NCBI RefSeq assembly: GCF_001423525.1 | Contig: NZ_LMOI01000019.1 | Coordinates: 124,001-188,000 of the forward strand | DNA from: Arthrobacter sp. Leaf137 | GTDB taxonomy: Bacteria > Actinomycetota > Actinomycetes > Actinomycetales > Micrococcaceae | Length of the DNA stretch: 64,000 nt | Reading direction: 5' to 3' | Part shown: positions 16,951-24,372 of the stretch, in pieces | Numbering within the stretch: position 1 is the stretch's first letter | Layout of the letters: each line of letters starts with the position of its first letter | Made by a program: the position numbers and the translations under genes | Notes under the pieces: generated by a model | What the model was told of the DNA's origin: nothing | What the model saw: only the letters and a program-made list of their open reading frames with translations | The model's database searches: none

Positions 16951-17511
16951 CTAGTCGATGATGGTTCCGGCCACGGGCTCGCCGTTGCCGGAGGACCTGA
17001 TCATGTCCCGGGCGTTGGTGGCCGTGATTTCAATCGTTTCAAGGGCCCGGTTAATGGTGTCCTGGTTGGCGGCTGCACCCTTGGCGCGCTCCTCCTCCAG
17101 AACGCGGATCTGCACCTGGACGATCTTGAAGGAGTGATCCAGCTTCAGGTCGCGGACCTCATCGGCCTGGCTGCGTTCGGACACCACGGTGGTTCCGCCA
17201 TGGTCTGCCGCTGACTGCATCGGACCCCGGCCGGCTGCCGTGGTGAAGGCATTCTGGGCCTCACTGAGCTTCGCCCCGGCCTTCTTGGCCGCCCTCTGGA
17301 TGCTGAAGACCACGAAGCAGGCGAGCGCCAGCCAGAAGAAGGCGATGACGGCCACAACCCAGCCCACGACGTCGTTCTGGTTTGCCGCGAAGATCACGGC
17401 AACGATGAACGCGGTCACCAGGACCATCAGTCCGGGGCCGCTGATGCGGAACATCGAGAAACCGCCCTTGGCGGCGTGGGGAGCTGAATTGGGGTTGCCC
17501 AGAGATTGCAT
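16951..17511 (-). CDS. Conserved hypothetical membrane protein
   Basis: No function recognised. The 186-residue product begins with a polar stretch, then two adjacent hydrophobic helices (about 27-45 and 50-71), and a polar C-terminal half predicted to be helical (EVRDLKLDHSFKIVQVQIRVLEEER) that may form a coiled coil. The gene ends one base before the first possible xthA start, suggesting co-transcription with xthA and trpS. It could be a small membrane scaffold or sensor; this is speculation. Confidence 0.75.
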   Translation of the reverse strand: MQSLGNPNSAPHAAKGGFSMFRISGPGLMVLVTAFIVAVIFAANQNDVVGWVVAVIAFFWLALACFVVFSIQRAAKKAGAKLSEAQNAFTTAAGRGPMQSAADHGGTTVVSERSQADEVRDLKLDHSFKIVQVQIRVLEEERAKGAAANQDTINRALETIEITATNARDMIRSSGNGEPVAGTIID

Positions 17512-17578
17512 GCACCTATTCTCTCAAACGGCGCGGCATGCTCAGGCCTCCTTCCACCCCCGGCGAACACCCAGGCAG

Positions 17579-17626
17579 GTAGCAGCAGATGTCCCTTAGA
17601 CCCCTCTAAACGACATCTGCTGCTAC
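17579..17626. repeat. 48-nt palindromic repeat, copy A
   Basis: Arms 17579-17593 and 17612-17626 pair perfectly over 15 bp; after a 2-nt mismatch a further 5 bp (TTAGA/TCTAA) close on CCCC. It ends 11 nt after the stop of the minus-strand ABC permease gene. Nineteen bases of its right arm (AAACGACATCTGCTGCTAC) are identical to copy B at 23772-23819, and GTTGGG follows shortly after in both. Likely to act as the 3' end of the exporter transcript. Confidence 0.85.
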
Positions 17627-17637
17627 TTGGTTGGGAG

Positions 17638-18483
17638 CTACTTCAGGAACAGGGCCCGCAGGCGGAGGGTGGTCAGGAGCATGCCCGCGGCGGTCATAGC
17701 CAGGTAGTAGCCGATATGCACCGCAGTGGCCGCGGAGAAGGCACCGACACTGATCTGGCGCAGCAGTTCCACGCCGTGCCACAAGGGCATGGCCTGGATG
17801 AACCACTGGATGGGTTCCGGGTAGACGCTCAGCGGGTAGAACGTCGCGCTGAACAGGAACATCGGCAGCAGGATGAAATTGATCCAGTCCATCTGCTGGA
17901 AGGTTTTCAGGAAGCTGGTGATTCCCATGCCCAGGCTCGCGAAGCCAAAGGCGATGAGCACCGAGGCCGGGACCATCAGCAGGGCCCAGGGCGAGGTGAT
18001 CAGCCCCATCATTCCCATCACGGCCGTAAAGCCGGTGGCGTAGAGCATGCCGCGCAGGAGGGCCAGGAAAATCTCTCCGAGGGCAACGTCCAGCGGCCCC
18101 AGCGATGTGTACAGCATGCCCTGGTACAGCTTGGCGAAGTTCATTTTGAAGAACACGTTCCACGTGGAGTCGTACACCGCCCCGTTCATCGCGGAGACTG
18201 CCAGCAGTGCCGGGGCAATGTAGGCCGCGTAGCTGATGGCGGTGCCATCGGGACCTTCAACCGCTCCGACGATGGCTCCCAGCCCCACCCCCATGGAGAC
18301 CAGGAAGAGCACCGGTTCGAAGAACCCGGACAGCATGACCAGCCAGTTGGTGCTCCTGGTGGCCATCAGCCCGCGGGCGATAACTGCCCTGGCGTTGCGG
18401 GAATACAGCGGGCCGAAGGTCCGGTCCCGGGCTGCCGCAGCCGCCGTGCCAGCCGGGCTTCCATGGTCCATGCGGGTGCTCAC
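17638..18483 (-). CDS. ABC-2 type exporter, permease subunit 2
   Basis: One of two membrane subunits of a drug- or lipid-exporting ABC system. The 281-residue protein has six hydrophobic helices and a NodJ/DrrB-type pattern (ARGLMATRSTNWLVMLSGFF, FEPVLFLVSMGVGLG, and ATFYPLSVYPEPIQW before the last helices). The GTG start overlaps the stop of permease 1 (GTGA), showing translational coupling. Last gene of ATPase-permease-permease; the palindromic repeat A follows 11 nt after the stop. Substrate unknown. Confidence 0.9.
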   Translation of the reverse strand: MSTRMDHGSPAGTAAAAARDRTFGPLYSRNARAVIARGLMATRSTNWLVMLSGFFEPVLFLVSMGVGLGAIVGAVEGPDGTAISYAAYIAPALLAVSAMNGAVYDSTWNVFFKMNFAKLYQGMLYTSLGPLDVALGEIFLALLRGMLYATGFTAVMGMMGLITSPWALLMVPASVLIAFGFASLGMGITSFLKTFQQMDWINFILLPMFLFSATFYPLSVYPEPIQWFIQAMPLWHGVELLRQISVGAFSAATAVHIGYYLAMTAAGMLLTTLRLRALFLK

Positions 18484-19331
18484 TGTCCCATCCTCAGGGC
18501 GAAGCGGCGGCGGGTCAGTGTCCAGCCGAGCGCCGCCAGGCCAACGAGGACGGCGAGGTGCAGGAGCGTCAGCAGCGGCGGTTCCTGGTAGCCGTAGCTG
18601 AGGACCCGTCCCAGTTCGGTACCGTGCCAGATGGGCGATATCCAACCGATCCAGCGCACGGCCAGCGGAAGGGTGTCCAAGGGAAAGAAGGTTCCCGAGA
18701 ACAGGAACAGCGGCATCACGATGAACCGCATCACCAGGGCGAACTGGCCTTTGTCCTCGGTGATGGAGGCGGAGTAGGCCATCAGCGGCAAACCGAATGA
18801 AAGTCCTGTCAGGGTGGCCACCAGGATGGCTGCCCAGCCCCAGCCTGACGGCGAAGCGCCGAATAGTGCCACGGCGAGGAAGTAGATGGCGGACTGGAGC
18901 AGCAGGCGCAGCGTGACGGCCATGATGTGGCCGGCCGCGATCTGCCCGGGGGTCAGCGGCGACGCGTGCGGGCCATAGTAGGTGCGGCGCCACTTGAATC
19001 CGTCCATTACCGGGAAGGTGAATTCGTTGGCTGCGGTCATCACACCGGCTGACACCAGTAGCGCGGGGGCGATGAACGCAAGGTAGCTGACTCCTCCGAA
19101 GGCTGCGCCGCCCTGCCCGTCCACCAGCGTGGCCAGTCCCACCCCCATGGCGAACAGGTAGGCCACGGGCTGGCCCACGCTGTACATTACGATGGACCAG
19201 CTGTAGCCCTTCATCACGCGCAGCACCTGCTCCGCGTAGTAGAAGGCTCCCCAGCGCCGCGCCCTGGCGGCGGCGGCTTCGGGTCCGTGGGCCTGCAGGG
19301 CACGCGGTCGTACACCGCGTGCGTCAGTCAA
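18480..19331 (-). CDS. ABC-2 type exporter, permease subunit 1
   Basis: Membrane subunit of the same exporter, 283 residues. A polar N-terminus of about 30 residues is followed by six hydrophobic helices; FFPLDTLPLAVRWIGWISP near residue 215 is the typical ABC-2 membrane motif (cf. YPLSVYPEPIQW in the partner). TTG at 19331 overlaps the ATPase stop by 8 bp; no strong ribosome site is visible, so translation is probably coupled. The two permeases are related to each other, consistent with a heterodimeric pore. Confidence 0.88.
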   Translation of the reverse strand: MTDARGVRPRALQAHGPEAAAARARRWGAFYYAEQVLRVMKGYSWSIVMYSVGQPVAYLFAMGVGLATLVDGQGGAAFGGVSYLAFIAPALLVSAGVMTAANEFTFPVMDGFKWRRTYYGPHASPLTPGQIAAGHIMAVTLRLLLQSAIYFLAVALFGASPSGWGWAAILVATLTGLSFGLPLMAYSASITEDKGQFALVMRFIVMPLFLFSGTFFPLDTLPLAVRWIGWISPIWHGTELGRVLSYGYQEPPLLTLLHLAVLVGLAALGWTLTRRRFALRMGQ

Positions 19332-20343
19332 CGAGGCTCCGTCCGGTCAGGCGGAGGAAGACGTCTTCCAGCGAGGACCGCCGGACCAGCGAGGTCAGCG
19401 GCCGCAGACCGCGGTAAGCAACCTGCTCAAGGGCTGACTCGCCGTCGTCCGCGTAAATCAGTACCCGGTCCGGCAGCACCTCGAGGCGTTCGCCGATGCC
19501 GTCCAGCTCCGCCGCGATGGTGGTGTTCCGTTCGGAGCCGAAGCGCAGTTCCACCACCTCCCGGGTGGAATGCTCACGGATCAGCCGCGCCGGTGACCCT
19601 TCAGCCATGATCCGGCCCTTGTCCACCACGATGAGCCTGTCGCACAGCTGCTCTGCTTCGTCCATGTAGTGGGTGGTGAGGATCAGCGTGACACCCTGTT
19701 CCTTGAGCCGGAACAGCCGGTCCCACAGGATGTGCCGTGCCTGCGGATCAAGCCCCGTGGTGGGCTCGTCCAGGAGCAGGATGCGGGGTTCGTTGATGAG
19801 GGACCGGGCGATGGTCAGGCGCCGCTTCATGCCGCCGGACAGGCTGTCCACCTTGGATCTGGCTTTGTCGGTCAGCTGTGCGAATTCCAGCAGCTCATCG
19901 GCTTTGGGTTTCAGGTAGCTCATGGGCAGGCCGAAGTAGCGGCCGTAGACCAGCAGGTTGTCCCTGACCCGCAGTTCCTCGTCCAGGTTGTCCTGCTGCG
20001 GGACTACGCCCAGGTGCGCGCGCACCTCCGGGCCGTGCGTGTCCGGGTCCAGGCCCATGATGTCCAGGGTGCCTGAGGTGCGCCGGGTGACCCCGCCGAT
20101 CATCTTCATAGCGGTCGATTTTCCGGCGCCGTTGGGGCCCAGGAGCCCGAAGGACTCCCCCGCGGGCACCGAGAAGGAGATACCGTTGACGGCCGCGAGG
20201 TCGCCGTATTTCTTGGTCAGGTTGCCGGCTGCGATGACGGTGGGGCGCGACGGCGGGCTGCCGGACCGGGTGCCGGACGGCAGGAAGGCTTCGTTGTGCA
20301 CCCTCCGCACACTAGTTGAGGTGCCGGTGATGTGGAAGGGCAC
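19324..20343 (-). CDS. ABC-2 type exporter, ATP-binding subunit (DrrA/NodI-like)
   Basis: ATPase of the exporter, 339 residues. Walker A is GPNGAGKST near residue 69, the signature is DSLSGGMKRRL, Walker B is ILLLDEPTTGLD and the switch His is in TTHYMDEAEQ. The C-terminal third, VVELRFGSERNTTIAAELDG and following, is the DrrA-type extension. GTG at 20343; the first 30 residues are poorly conserved, so the start could lie further in. First gene of the exporter operon, separated from folD by a strong terminator. Candidate substrates are amphipathic drugs or lipids, by family only. Confidence 0.92.
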   Translation of the reverse strand: MPFHITGTSTSVRRVHNEAFLPSGTRSGSPPSRPTVIAAGNLTKKYGDLAAVNGISFSVPAGESFGLLGPNGAGKSTAMKMIGGVTRRTSGTLDIMGLDPDTHGPEVRAHLGVVPQQDNLDEELRVRDNLLVYGRYFGLPMSYLKPKADELLEFAQLTDKARSKVDSLSGGMKRRLTIARSLINEPRILLLDEPTTGLDPQARHILWDRLFRLKEQGVTLILTTHYMDEAEQLCDRLIVVDKGRIMAEGSPARLIREHSTREVVELRFGSERNTTIAAELDGIGERLEVLPDRVLIYADDGESALEQVAYRGLRPLTSLVRRSSLEDVFLRLTGRSLVD

Positions 20344-20365
20344 TTGCAGTTTGGTTTTAACGGCC

Positions 20366-20411
20366 GACGGCGGCGCGGTACCTTTCGCTTGAAAGGTTCC
20401 GCGCCGCCGTC
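20366..20411 (-). terminator. Terminator hairpin of the glyA-folD operon
   Basis: A 21-bp stem with one mismatch (20366-20386 with 20391-20411) and a GCTT loop lies 20 nt beyond the folD stop. No uninterrupted T-tract follows, but the stem is exceptionally long. It separates folD from the exporter genes on the same strand. Confidence 0.75.
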
Positions 20412-20430
20412 GTGCGCGCGTTTCCCGGGG

Positions 20431-21333
20431 CTAGCCGGCCGCTTCGGCCGAGCGTTCCGCGGCTTCGACCACGTTGGTCATCAGCAGCGCCACCGTCATG
20501 GGACCCACGCCGCCGGGGTTCGGCGAGACCCAGCCGGCCACCTCGGCGGCGGCGGGCTCGATGTCTCCGTGGACGCGGCTCTTGCCGGTCTCCGGATCCG
20601 TCTCCCGGGTAACGCCGACGTCGAGCAGGGCAGCGCCCGGCTTAACGTCCGCGGCTTTGACGATGTGCTTGACGCCGGCGGCGCCCACTATGACGTCCGC
20701 CTGCTTGAGCAGCTCCGACAGGTTCTTGGTGCCGGTGTGCGTCAGCGTTACCGTGGCGTTGACAGCCCGCCTGGTGAGCAGCAGGCCAATGGACCGGCCA
20801 ATCGTGACGCCGCGGCCGACGACCACCACGTGCTTGCCGGCAAGGCTGTACCCGTTGCGTTCCAGGAGCTCGATGACGCCGCGGGGCGTGCACGGCAGCG
20901 GGGTGGTGATCTCACCGTTGACGTTGAGCACCAGGCGGCCAAGGTTGGTCGGGTGGAGCCCGTCGGCGTCCTTGGCGGGGTCGATCCGCTCCAGGATGGC
21001 GTCGGTGTCCAGGTGCTTGGGCAACGGCAACTGCACGATGTACCCGTGGCAGGCGGGGTCCGCATTGAGTTCATCAATGAGGGCCTCGACATCGGCCTGG
21101 GTGGCGTCAGCCGGCAGCTCGCGCTGGATCGAGTTCATCCCGATCTGGACGGACTGCTTGTGCTTCATGGAGACGTACAGCTGCGAGGCGGGGTCGGCGC
21201 CTACAAGCACAGTTGCGATGCCGGGGGTGACGCCCTTGGCCTTGAGTGCGGCCACGCGTTCGGTCAGCTCGGCCTTGATGGCAGCGGCGGTAGCCTTGCC
21301 GTCGAGGATCTGTGCGGTGGTGGTTTCAGTCAT
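20431..21333 (-). CDS. folD: Bifunctional methylenetetrahydrofolate dehydrogenase / methenyltetrahydrofolate cyclohydrolase
   Basis: Interconverts 5,10-methylene-, methenyl- and 10-formyl-tetrahydrofolate, feeding purine synthesis. The 300-residue protein has the FolD features [14 protein letters not shown] (catalytic Lys), QLPLPKHLD, and the NADP region [14 protein letters not shown] and [13 protein letters not shown] near the C-terminus. ATG at 21333 starts 3 bp after the glyA stop. Expression is expected to follow the ZTP riboswitch before glyA. Confidence 0.97.
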   Translation of the reverse strand: MTETTTAQILDGKATAAAIKAELTERVAALKAKGVTPGIATVLVGADPASQLYVSMKHKQSVQIGMNSIQRELPADATQADVEALIDELNADPACHGYIVQLPLPKHLDTDAILERIDPAKDADGLHPTNLGRLVLNVNGEITTPLPCTPRGVIELLERNGYSLAGKHVVVVGRGVTIGRSIGLLLTRRAVNATVTLTHTGTKNLSELLKQADVIVGAAGVKHIVKAADVKPGAALLDVGVTRETDPETGKSRVHGDIEPAAAEVAGWVSPNPGGVGPMTVALLMTNVVEAAERSAEAAG

Positions 21334-21336
21334 TGG

Positions 21337-22635
21337 TTACCACTGCTCGTGCTGGGGGTAGAGCGGGAAGTCGGCGGCGAGCTTGTCGACGCGGGACTGG
21401 AGGGCTTCAACGTCGGTGCCTGTGCCTGCCTTGAGGGCGGTGGCGATGATCTCGGCGACCTCGGTGAACTCCGCGGCACCGAATCCGCGGGTAGCCAGTG
21501 CCGGCGTACCGATGCGGAGGCCGGAGGTGACCATCGGCGGGCGGGGATCGAACGGTACCGCGTTGCGGTTGACGGTGATGCCCACGGAGTGCAGGAGGTC
21601 CTCGGCCTGCTGGCCGTCCAGCTGGGAGTTGCGCAGGTCCACGAGGACCAGGTGCACATCGGTGCCGCCGGTGAGGACGGAGACGCCGGCTTCGGCGACG
21701 TCGGACTGGTTCAGGCGGTCGGCGATGATCTTGGCGCCTTCAAGGACGCGCTCCTGGCGCTCCTTGAATTCCTGGGTACCGGCAATCTTGAAGGCCACGG
21801 CCTTCGCTGCGATGACGTGCATGAGCGGGCCGCCCTGCTGGCCCGGGAAAACGTTGGAGTTCAGCTTCTTGGCCCACTGTTCCTTGGCCAGGATTACACC
21901 CGAGCGCGGACCGGCGAGCGTCTTGTGCACGGTGGAGGTGACGACGTCGGAGTGCGGCACCGGACTGGGGTGCAGGCCTGCTGCCACCAGGCCGGCAAAG
22001 TGTGCCATGTCCGTCCAGAGCAGTGCGCCCACTTCATCGGCGATGGAGCGGAAGGCTGCGAAGTCGAGGTGGCGCGGGTAGGCGGACCAGCCGGCGATGA
22101 TGACCTGCGGCTTCTCGGCGATGGCCTGTTCGCGGAGCTTGTCCATGTCGACGCGGAAGTTGTCTTCCTCTACCTGGTAGGCAGCCACGTTGTAGAGCTT
22201 GCCGGAGAAGTTCAGCTTCATGCCGTGCGTGAGGTGGCCGCCGTGGGCCAGGGAGAGGCCGAGGATCTTGTCACCCGGGGTGATCATGGCGGACAGCGCG
22301 GCGGCGTTGGCCTGCGCACCGGAGTGGGGCTGGACGTTGGCGTACTCGGCGCCGAACAGGGCCTTAACCCGGTCGATGGCCAGCTGTTCTGCGACGTCCA
22401 CGTATTCGCAGCCGCCGTAGTAGCGGCGGCCCGGGTAGCCCTCGGCGTACTTGTTGGTCAGAACGGAGCCCTGGGCCTCCATGACGGCGCGGGGGGCAAA
22501 GTTCTCGGAGGCAATCATTTCCAGGGTGCCGCGCTGGCGGCCAAGCTCCTGGTCCAGGACTGCCGCGATTTCGGGGTCGAGCTCGGCCAGCGGCTGGTTG
22601 CTGACTGCTGTGGTTGAGGTGGCTGTAGTAGTCAC
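21337..22635 (-). CDS. glyA: Serine hydroxymethyltransferase
   Basis: Pyridoxal-phosphate enzyme that converts serine and tetrahydrofolate to glycine and methylene-tetrahydrofolate; 432 residues. The cofactor lysine lies in [13 protein letters not shown], with further family signatures [37 protein letters not shown] and [14 protein letters not shown] at 22635 is preceded by CAGGAG. Followed 3 bp later by folD. The 275-bp leader contains a ZTP-type riboswitch, so the operon should be switched on when the folate-starvation signal ZMP/ZTP accumulates. Confidence 0.97.
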   Translation of the reverse strand: MTTTATSTTAVSNQPLAELDPEIAAVLDQELGRQRGTLEMIASENFAPRAVMEAQGSVLTNKYAEGYPGRRYYGGCEYVDVAEQLAIDRVKALFGAEYANVQPHSGAQANAAALSAMITPGDKILGLSLAHGGHLTHGMKLNFSGKLYNVAAYQVEEDNFRVDMDKLREQAIAEKPQVIIAGWSAYPRHLDFAAFRSIADEVGALLWTDMAHFAGLVAAGLHPSPVPHSDVVTSTVHKTLAGPRSGVILAKEQWAKKLNSNVFPGQQGGPLMHVIAAKAVAFKIAGTQEFKERQERVLEGAKIIADRLNQSDVAEAGVSVLTGGTDVHLVLVDLRNSQLDGQQAEDLLHSVGITVNRNAVPFDPRPPMVTSGLRIGTPALATRGFGAAEFTEVAEIIATALKAGTGTDVEALQSRVDKLAADFPLYPQHEQW

Positions 22636-22787
22636 GAAAAACTCCTGGCTAGGGAAACGGGCACTGCTAAGGTCAGGCTACCGGCTGGCGCACTCCCGCA
22701 CCGCCTTGATGACAGGGCGTGAAAGCGCCCGGCATGGTGCTGCTGCGCTGGCGCAGGGCAGCCCAAATCCGGCAAAACATGACCCTC

Positions 22788-22862
22788 GGCCCAGGCGTAC
22801 GATCCGTGGTCTTCGTGATTGCCGCTCCCTGGTGGTTAGCCACCCAACGCCAGTTGCGACGC
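22788..22862 (-). promoter_or_regulatory. ZTP (pfl) riboswitch aptamer in the glyA-folD leader
   Basis: On the minus strand the conserved pfl elements appear in the right order: AACTGGCG (22848-22855), a hairpin GGGTGG-CTAA-CCACC (22831-22845), AGGGAGCG (22823-22830), and after a short linker CGCCTGGGC (22789-22797). These match the ZTP aptamer core, including the pseudoknot-forming strands. About 150 nt with further hairpins separate the aptamer from the glyA start and could form the expression platform. ZTP riboswitches are known to control glyA, folD and purH, so the context fits well. Outer stem boundaries are approximate. Confidence 0.85.
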
Positions 22863-22910
22863 TTCCAGCCTATCAAAACCGGCACCTGCCGCGCGGGTAG
22901 GCTATTACGC

Positions 22911-23771
22911 GTGAATGAAGACCAGCTGAACCAAGCCTACGTACTGACCCTGTCCTGCCCGGACCGCCCCGGAATCGTCCACGCGGTGGCCGGCGCCCTG
23001 CTGGTGGCGGGAAGCAACATCATGGATTCGCAGCAGTACGGCAGCCCGGCCACCGGCAACTTCTTCATGCGGGTGGAGGTCACCACCGCGGCTCCTGCTT
23101 CCGAACTGCGGGCAGCCCTGGAACCGGTGGCAGCAGCCTTCTCCATGCAATGGAGCCTTAATACCGTTGGCGACAAGGTCCGAACCCTGGTGATGGCCAG
23201 CACGTCAGCCCACTGCCTCAACGACCTGCTGTTCCAGCAGCGCTCCGGCACCCTGCCCATCGAGATTCCCGCCATCGTCTCCAACCACCGGGACCTGGCC
23301 GGGCTTGCCGAGTTCTACGGCATCCCGTTCCACTACATACCGGTGACGAAGGACACGAAGGAACAAGCCGAGGACAAGCTGCGCGCCCTGATTGCGGAGC
23401 ACGACATCGAACTGACCGTCCTGGCCCGCTACATGCAGATCCTCTCTGATGAGCTCTGCACCGACCTCACCGGCAAGGCCATCAACATCCACCACTCGTT
23501 CCTGCCGTCCTTCAAGGGTGCCAAGCCCTACCACCAGGCCCACGCCCGCGGCGTGAAACTGATCGGCGCCACCGCCCATTACGTCACCGCCGCCCTGGAT
23601 GAGGGCCCCATCATCGAACAGGAAGTCATCCGGGTGGACCACGCCCGGACTCCCGAGCAGTTCGTGCAGATGGGCCGTGACGTCGAGGGCCGCACCCTGG
23701 TCCAGGCCGTGCAGTGGCACGCCGAGCACCGGGTCCTGCTGGACGGCAACCGGACAGTGGTCTTCAACTAA
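22911..23771 (+). CDS. purU: Formyltetrahydrofolate deformylase
   Basis: Hydrolyses 10-formyl-tetrahydrofolate to formate and tetrahydrofolate, balancing the one-carbon pool. The 286-residue protein has an N-terminal ACT domain (YVLTLSCPDRPGIVHAVAGA, residues 8-80) and a C-terminal formyltransferase fold with NIHHSFLPSFKGAKPYHQA near residue 193 and the catalytic Asp in TAALDEGPIIEQ. GTG at 22911; AGG lies about 10 nt upstream. Divergent from glyA-folD across the riboswitch region. The palindromic repeat copy B begins on the base after the stop. Confidence 0.95.
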   Translation: MNEDQLNQAYVLTLSCPDRPGIVHAVAGALLVAGSNIMDSQQYGSPATGNFFMRVEVTTAAPASELRAALEPVAAAFSMQWSLNTVGDKVRTLVMASTSAHCLNDLLFQQRSGTLPIEIPAIVSNHRDLAGLAEFYGIPFHYIPVTKDTKEQAEDKLRALIAEHDIELTVLARYMQILSDELCTDLTGKAINIHHSFLPSFKGAKPYHQAHARGVKLIGATAHYVTAALDEGPIIEQEVIRVDHARTPEQFVQMGRDVEGRTLVQAVQWHAEHRVLLDGNRTVVFN

Positions 23772-23819
23772 GTCGCAGCAGATGTCGTTTTGGGGCCTCA
23801 AAACGACATCTGCTGCTAC
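23772..23819. repeat. 48-nt palindromic repeat, copy B
   Basis: Arms 23772-23792 and 23799-23819 pair over 21 bp with one mismatch; the loop is GGGCCT. It starts immediately after the purU stop codon and lies 34 bp before the carbonic-anhydrase gene. It is the most regular copy of the family: the outer half is shared with copy A and the inner CAAAACG box with copy C. Confidence 0.88.
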
Positions 23820-23853
23820 CCAGTTGGGTGCAGTGGTGGCTTAGGGTGAACCC

Positions 23854-24372
23854 ATGGCTCCCCTATACCCTTTCGGCGGTCACTCCCCCGCCGTTCACGA
23901 ATCAGCGTTCATTGCCCCGTCGGCGTCCATCATCGGCAACGCAACCCTGGGCGCGGACTCCAGCGCGTTCTACGGCGTCTCGGTCCGCGCGGATACTGCC
24001 GCCATAACCGTCGGTGCCGGCAGCAACCTGCAGGACAACGTCGTGCTGCACGCCGACCCCGGCTTTCCCTGCTCGGTGGGCGAACGGGTCAGCGTGGGGC
24101 ATGCCGCCGTCGTCCACGGCTGCACCGTGGAGGACGACTGCCTCATCGGGATGGGCGCCACCGTCCTGAACGGCGCCGTGATCGGCGCCGGTTCGCTGGT
24201 GGCTGCCGGCGCCGTGGTGCTGGAAGGAACAGTGGTTCCGCCCCGTTCGCTGGTGGCCGGGGTGCCCGGCAAGGTGCGCCGGGAACTGACGGAGGAAGAG
24301 TTCGACGGCGTCCGCGCCAACGCGTCACGGTACGTGGAGCTCGCGGCGAAGCACCGCGAATTGCACAGTTAG
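23854..24372 (+). CDS. Gamma-carbonic anhydrase family protein
   Basis: Left-handed beta-helix hexapeptide-repeat protein of 172 residues, probably a trimeric zinc enzyme or acyltransferase-like relative (YrdA/PaaY group). The three zinc-binding histidines are present: VLHADPG near residue 68, and GHAAVVHGC near 85 and 90. Isoleucine/valine-rich hexapeptide turns run through residues 20-140. ATG at 23854. The stop overlaps the convergent stop of the flavoenzyme gene by 4 bp. True carbonic anhydrase activity cannot be judged from sequence. Confidence 0.88.
   Translation: MAPLYPFGGHSPAVHESAFIAPSASIIGNATLGADSSAFYGVSVRADTAAITVGAGSNLQDNVVLHADPGFPCSVGERVSVGHAAVVHGCTVEDDCLIGMGATVLNGAVIGAGSLVAAGAVVLEGTVVPPRSLVAGVPGKVRRELTEEEFDGVRANASRYVELAAKHRELHS

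Noticed and set aside
20332..22617. 761-codon frame antisense to folD and glyA
   Set aside because: Shadow of two well-conserved genes and overlaps their terminator; no domain visible.
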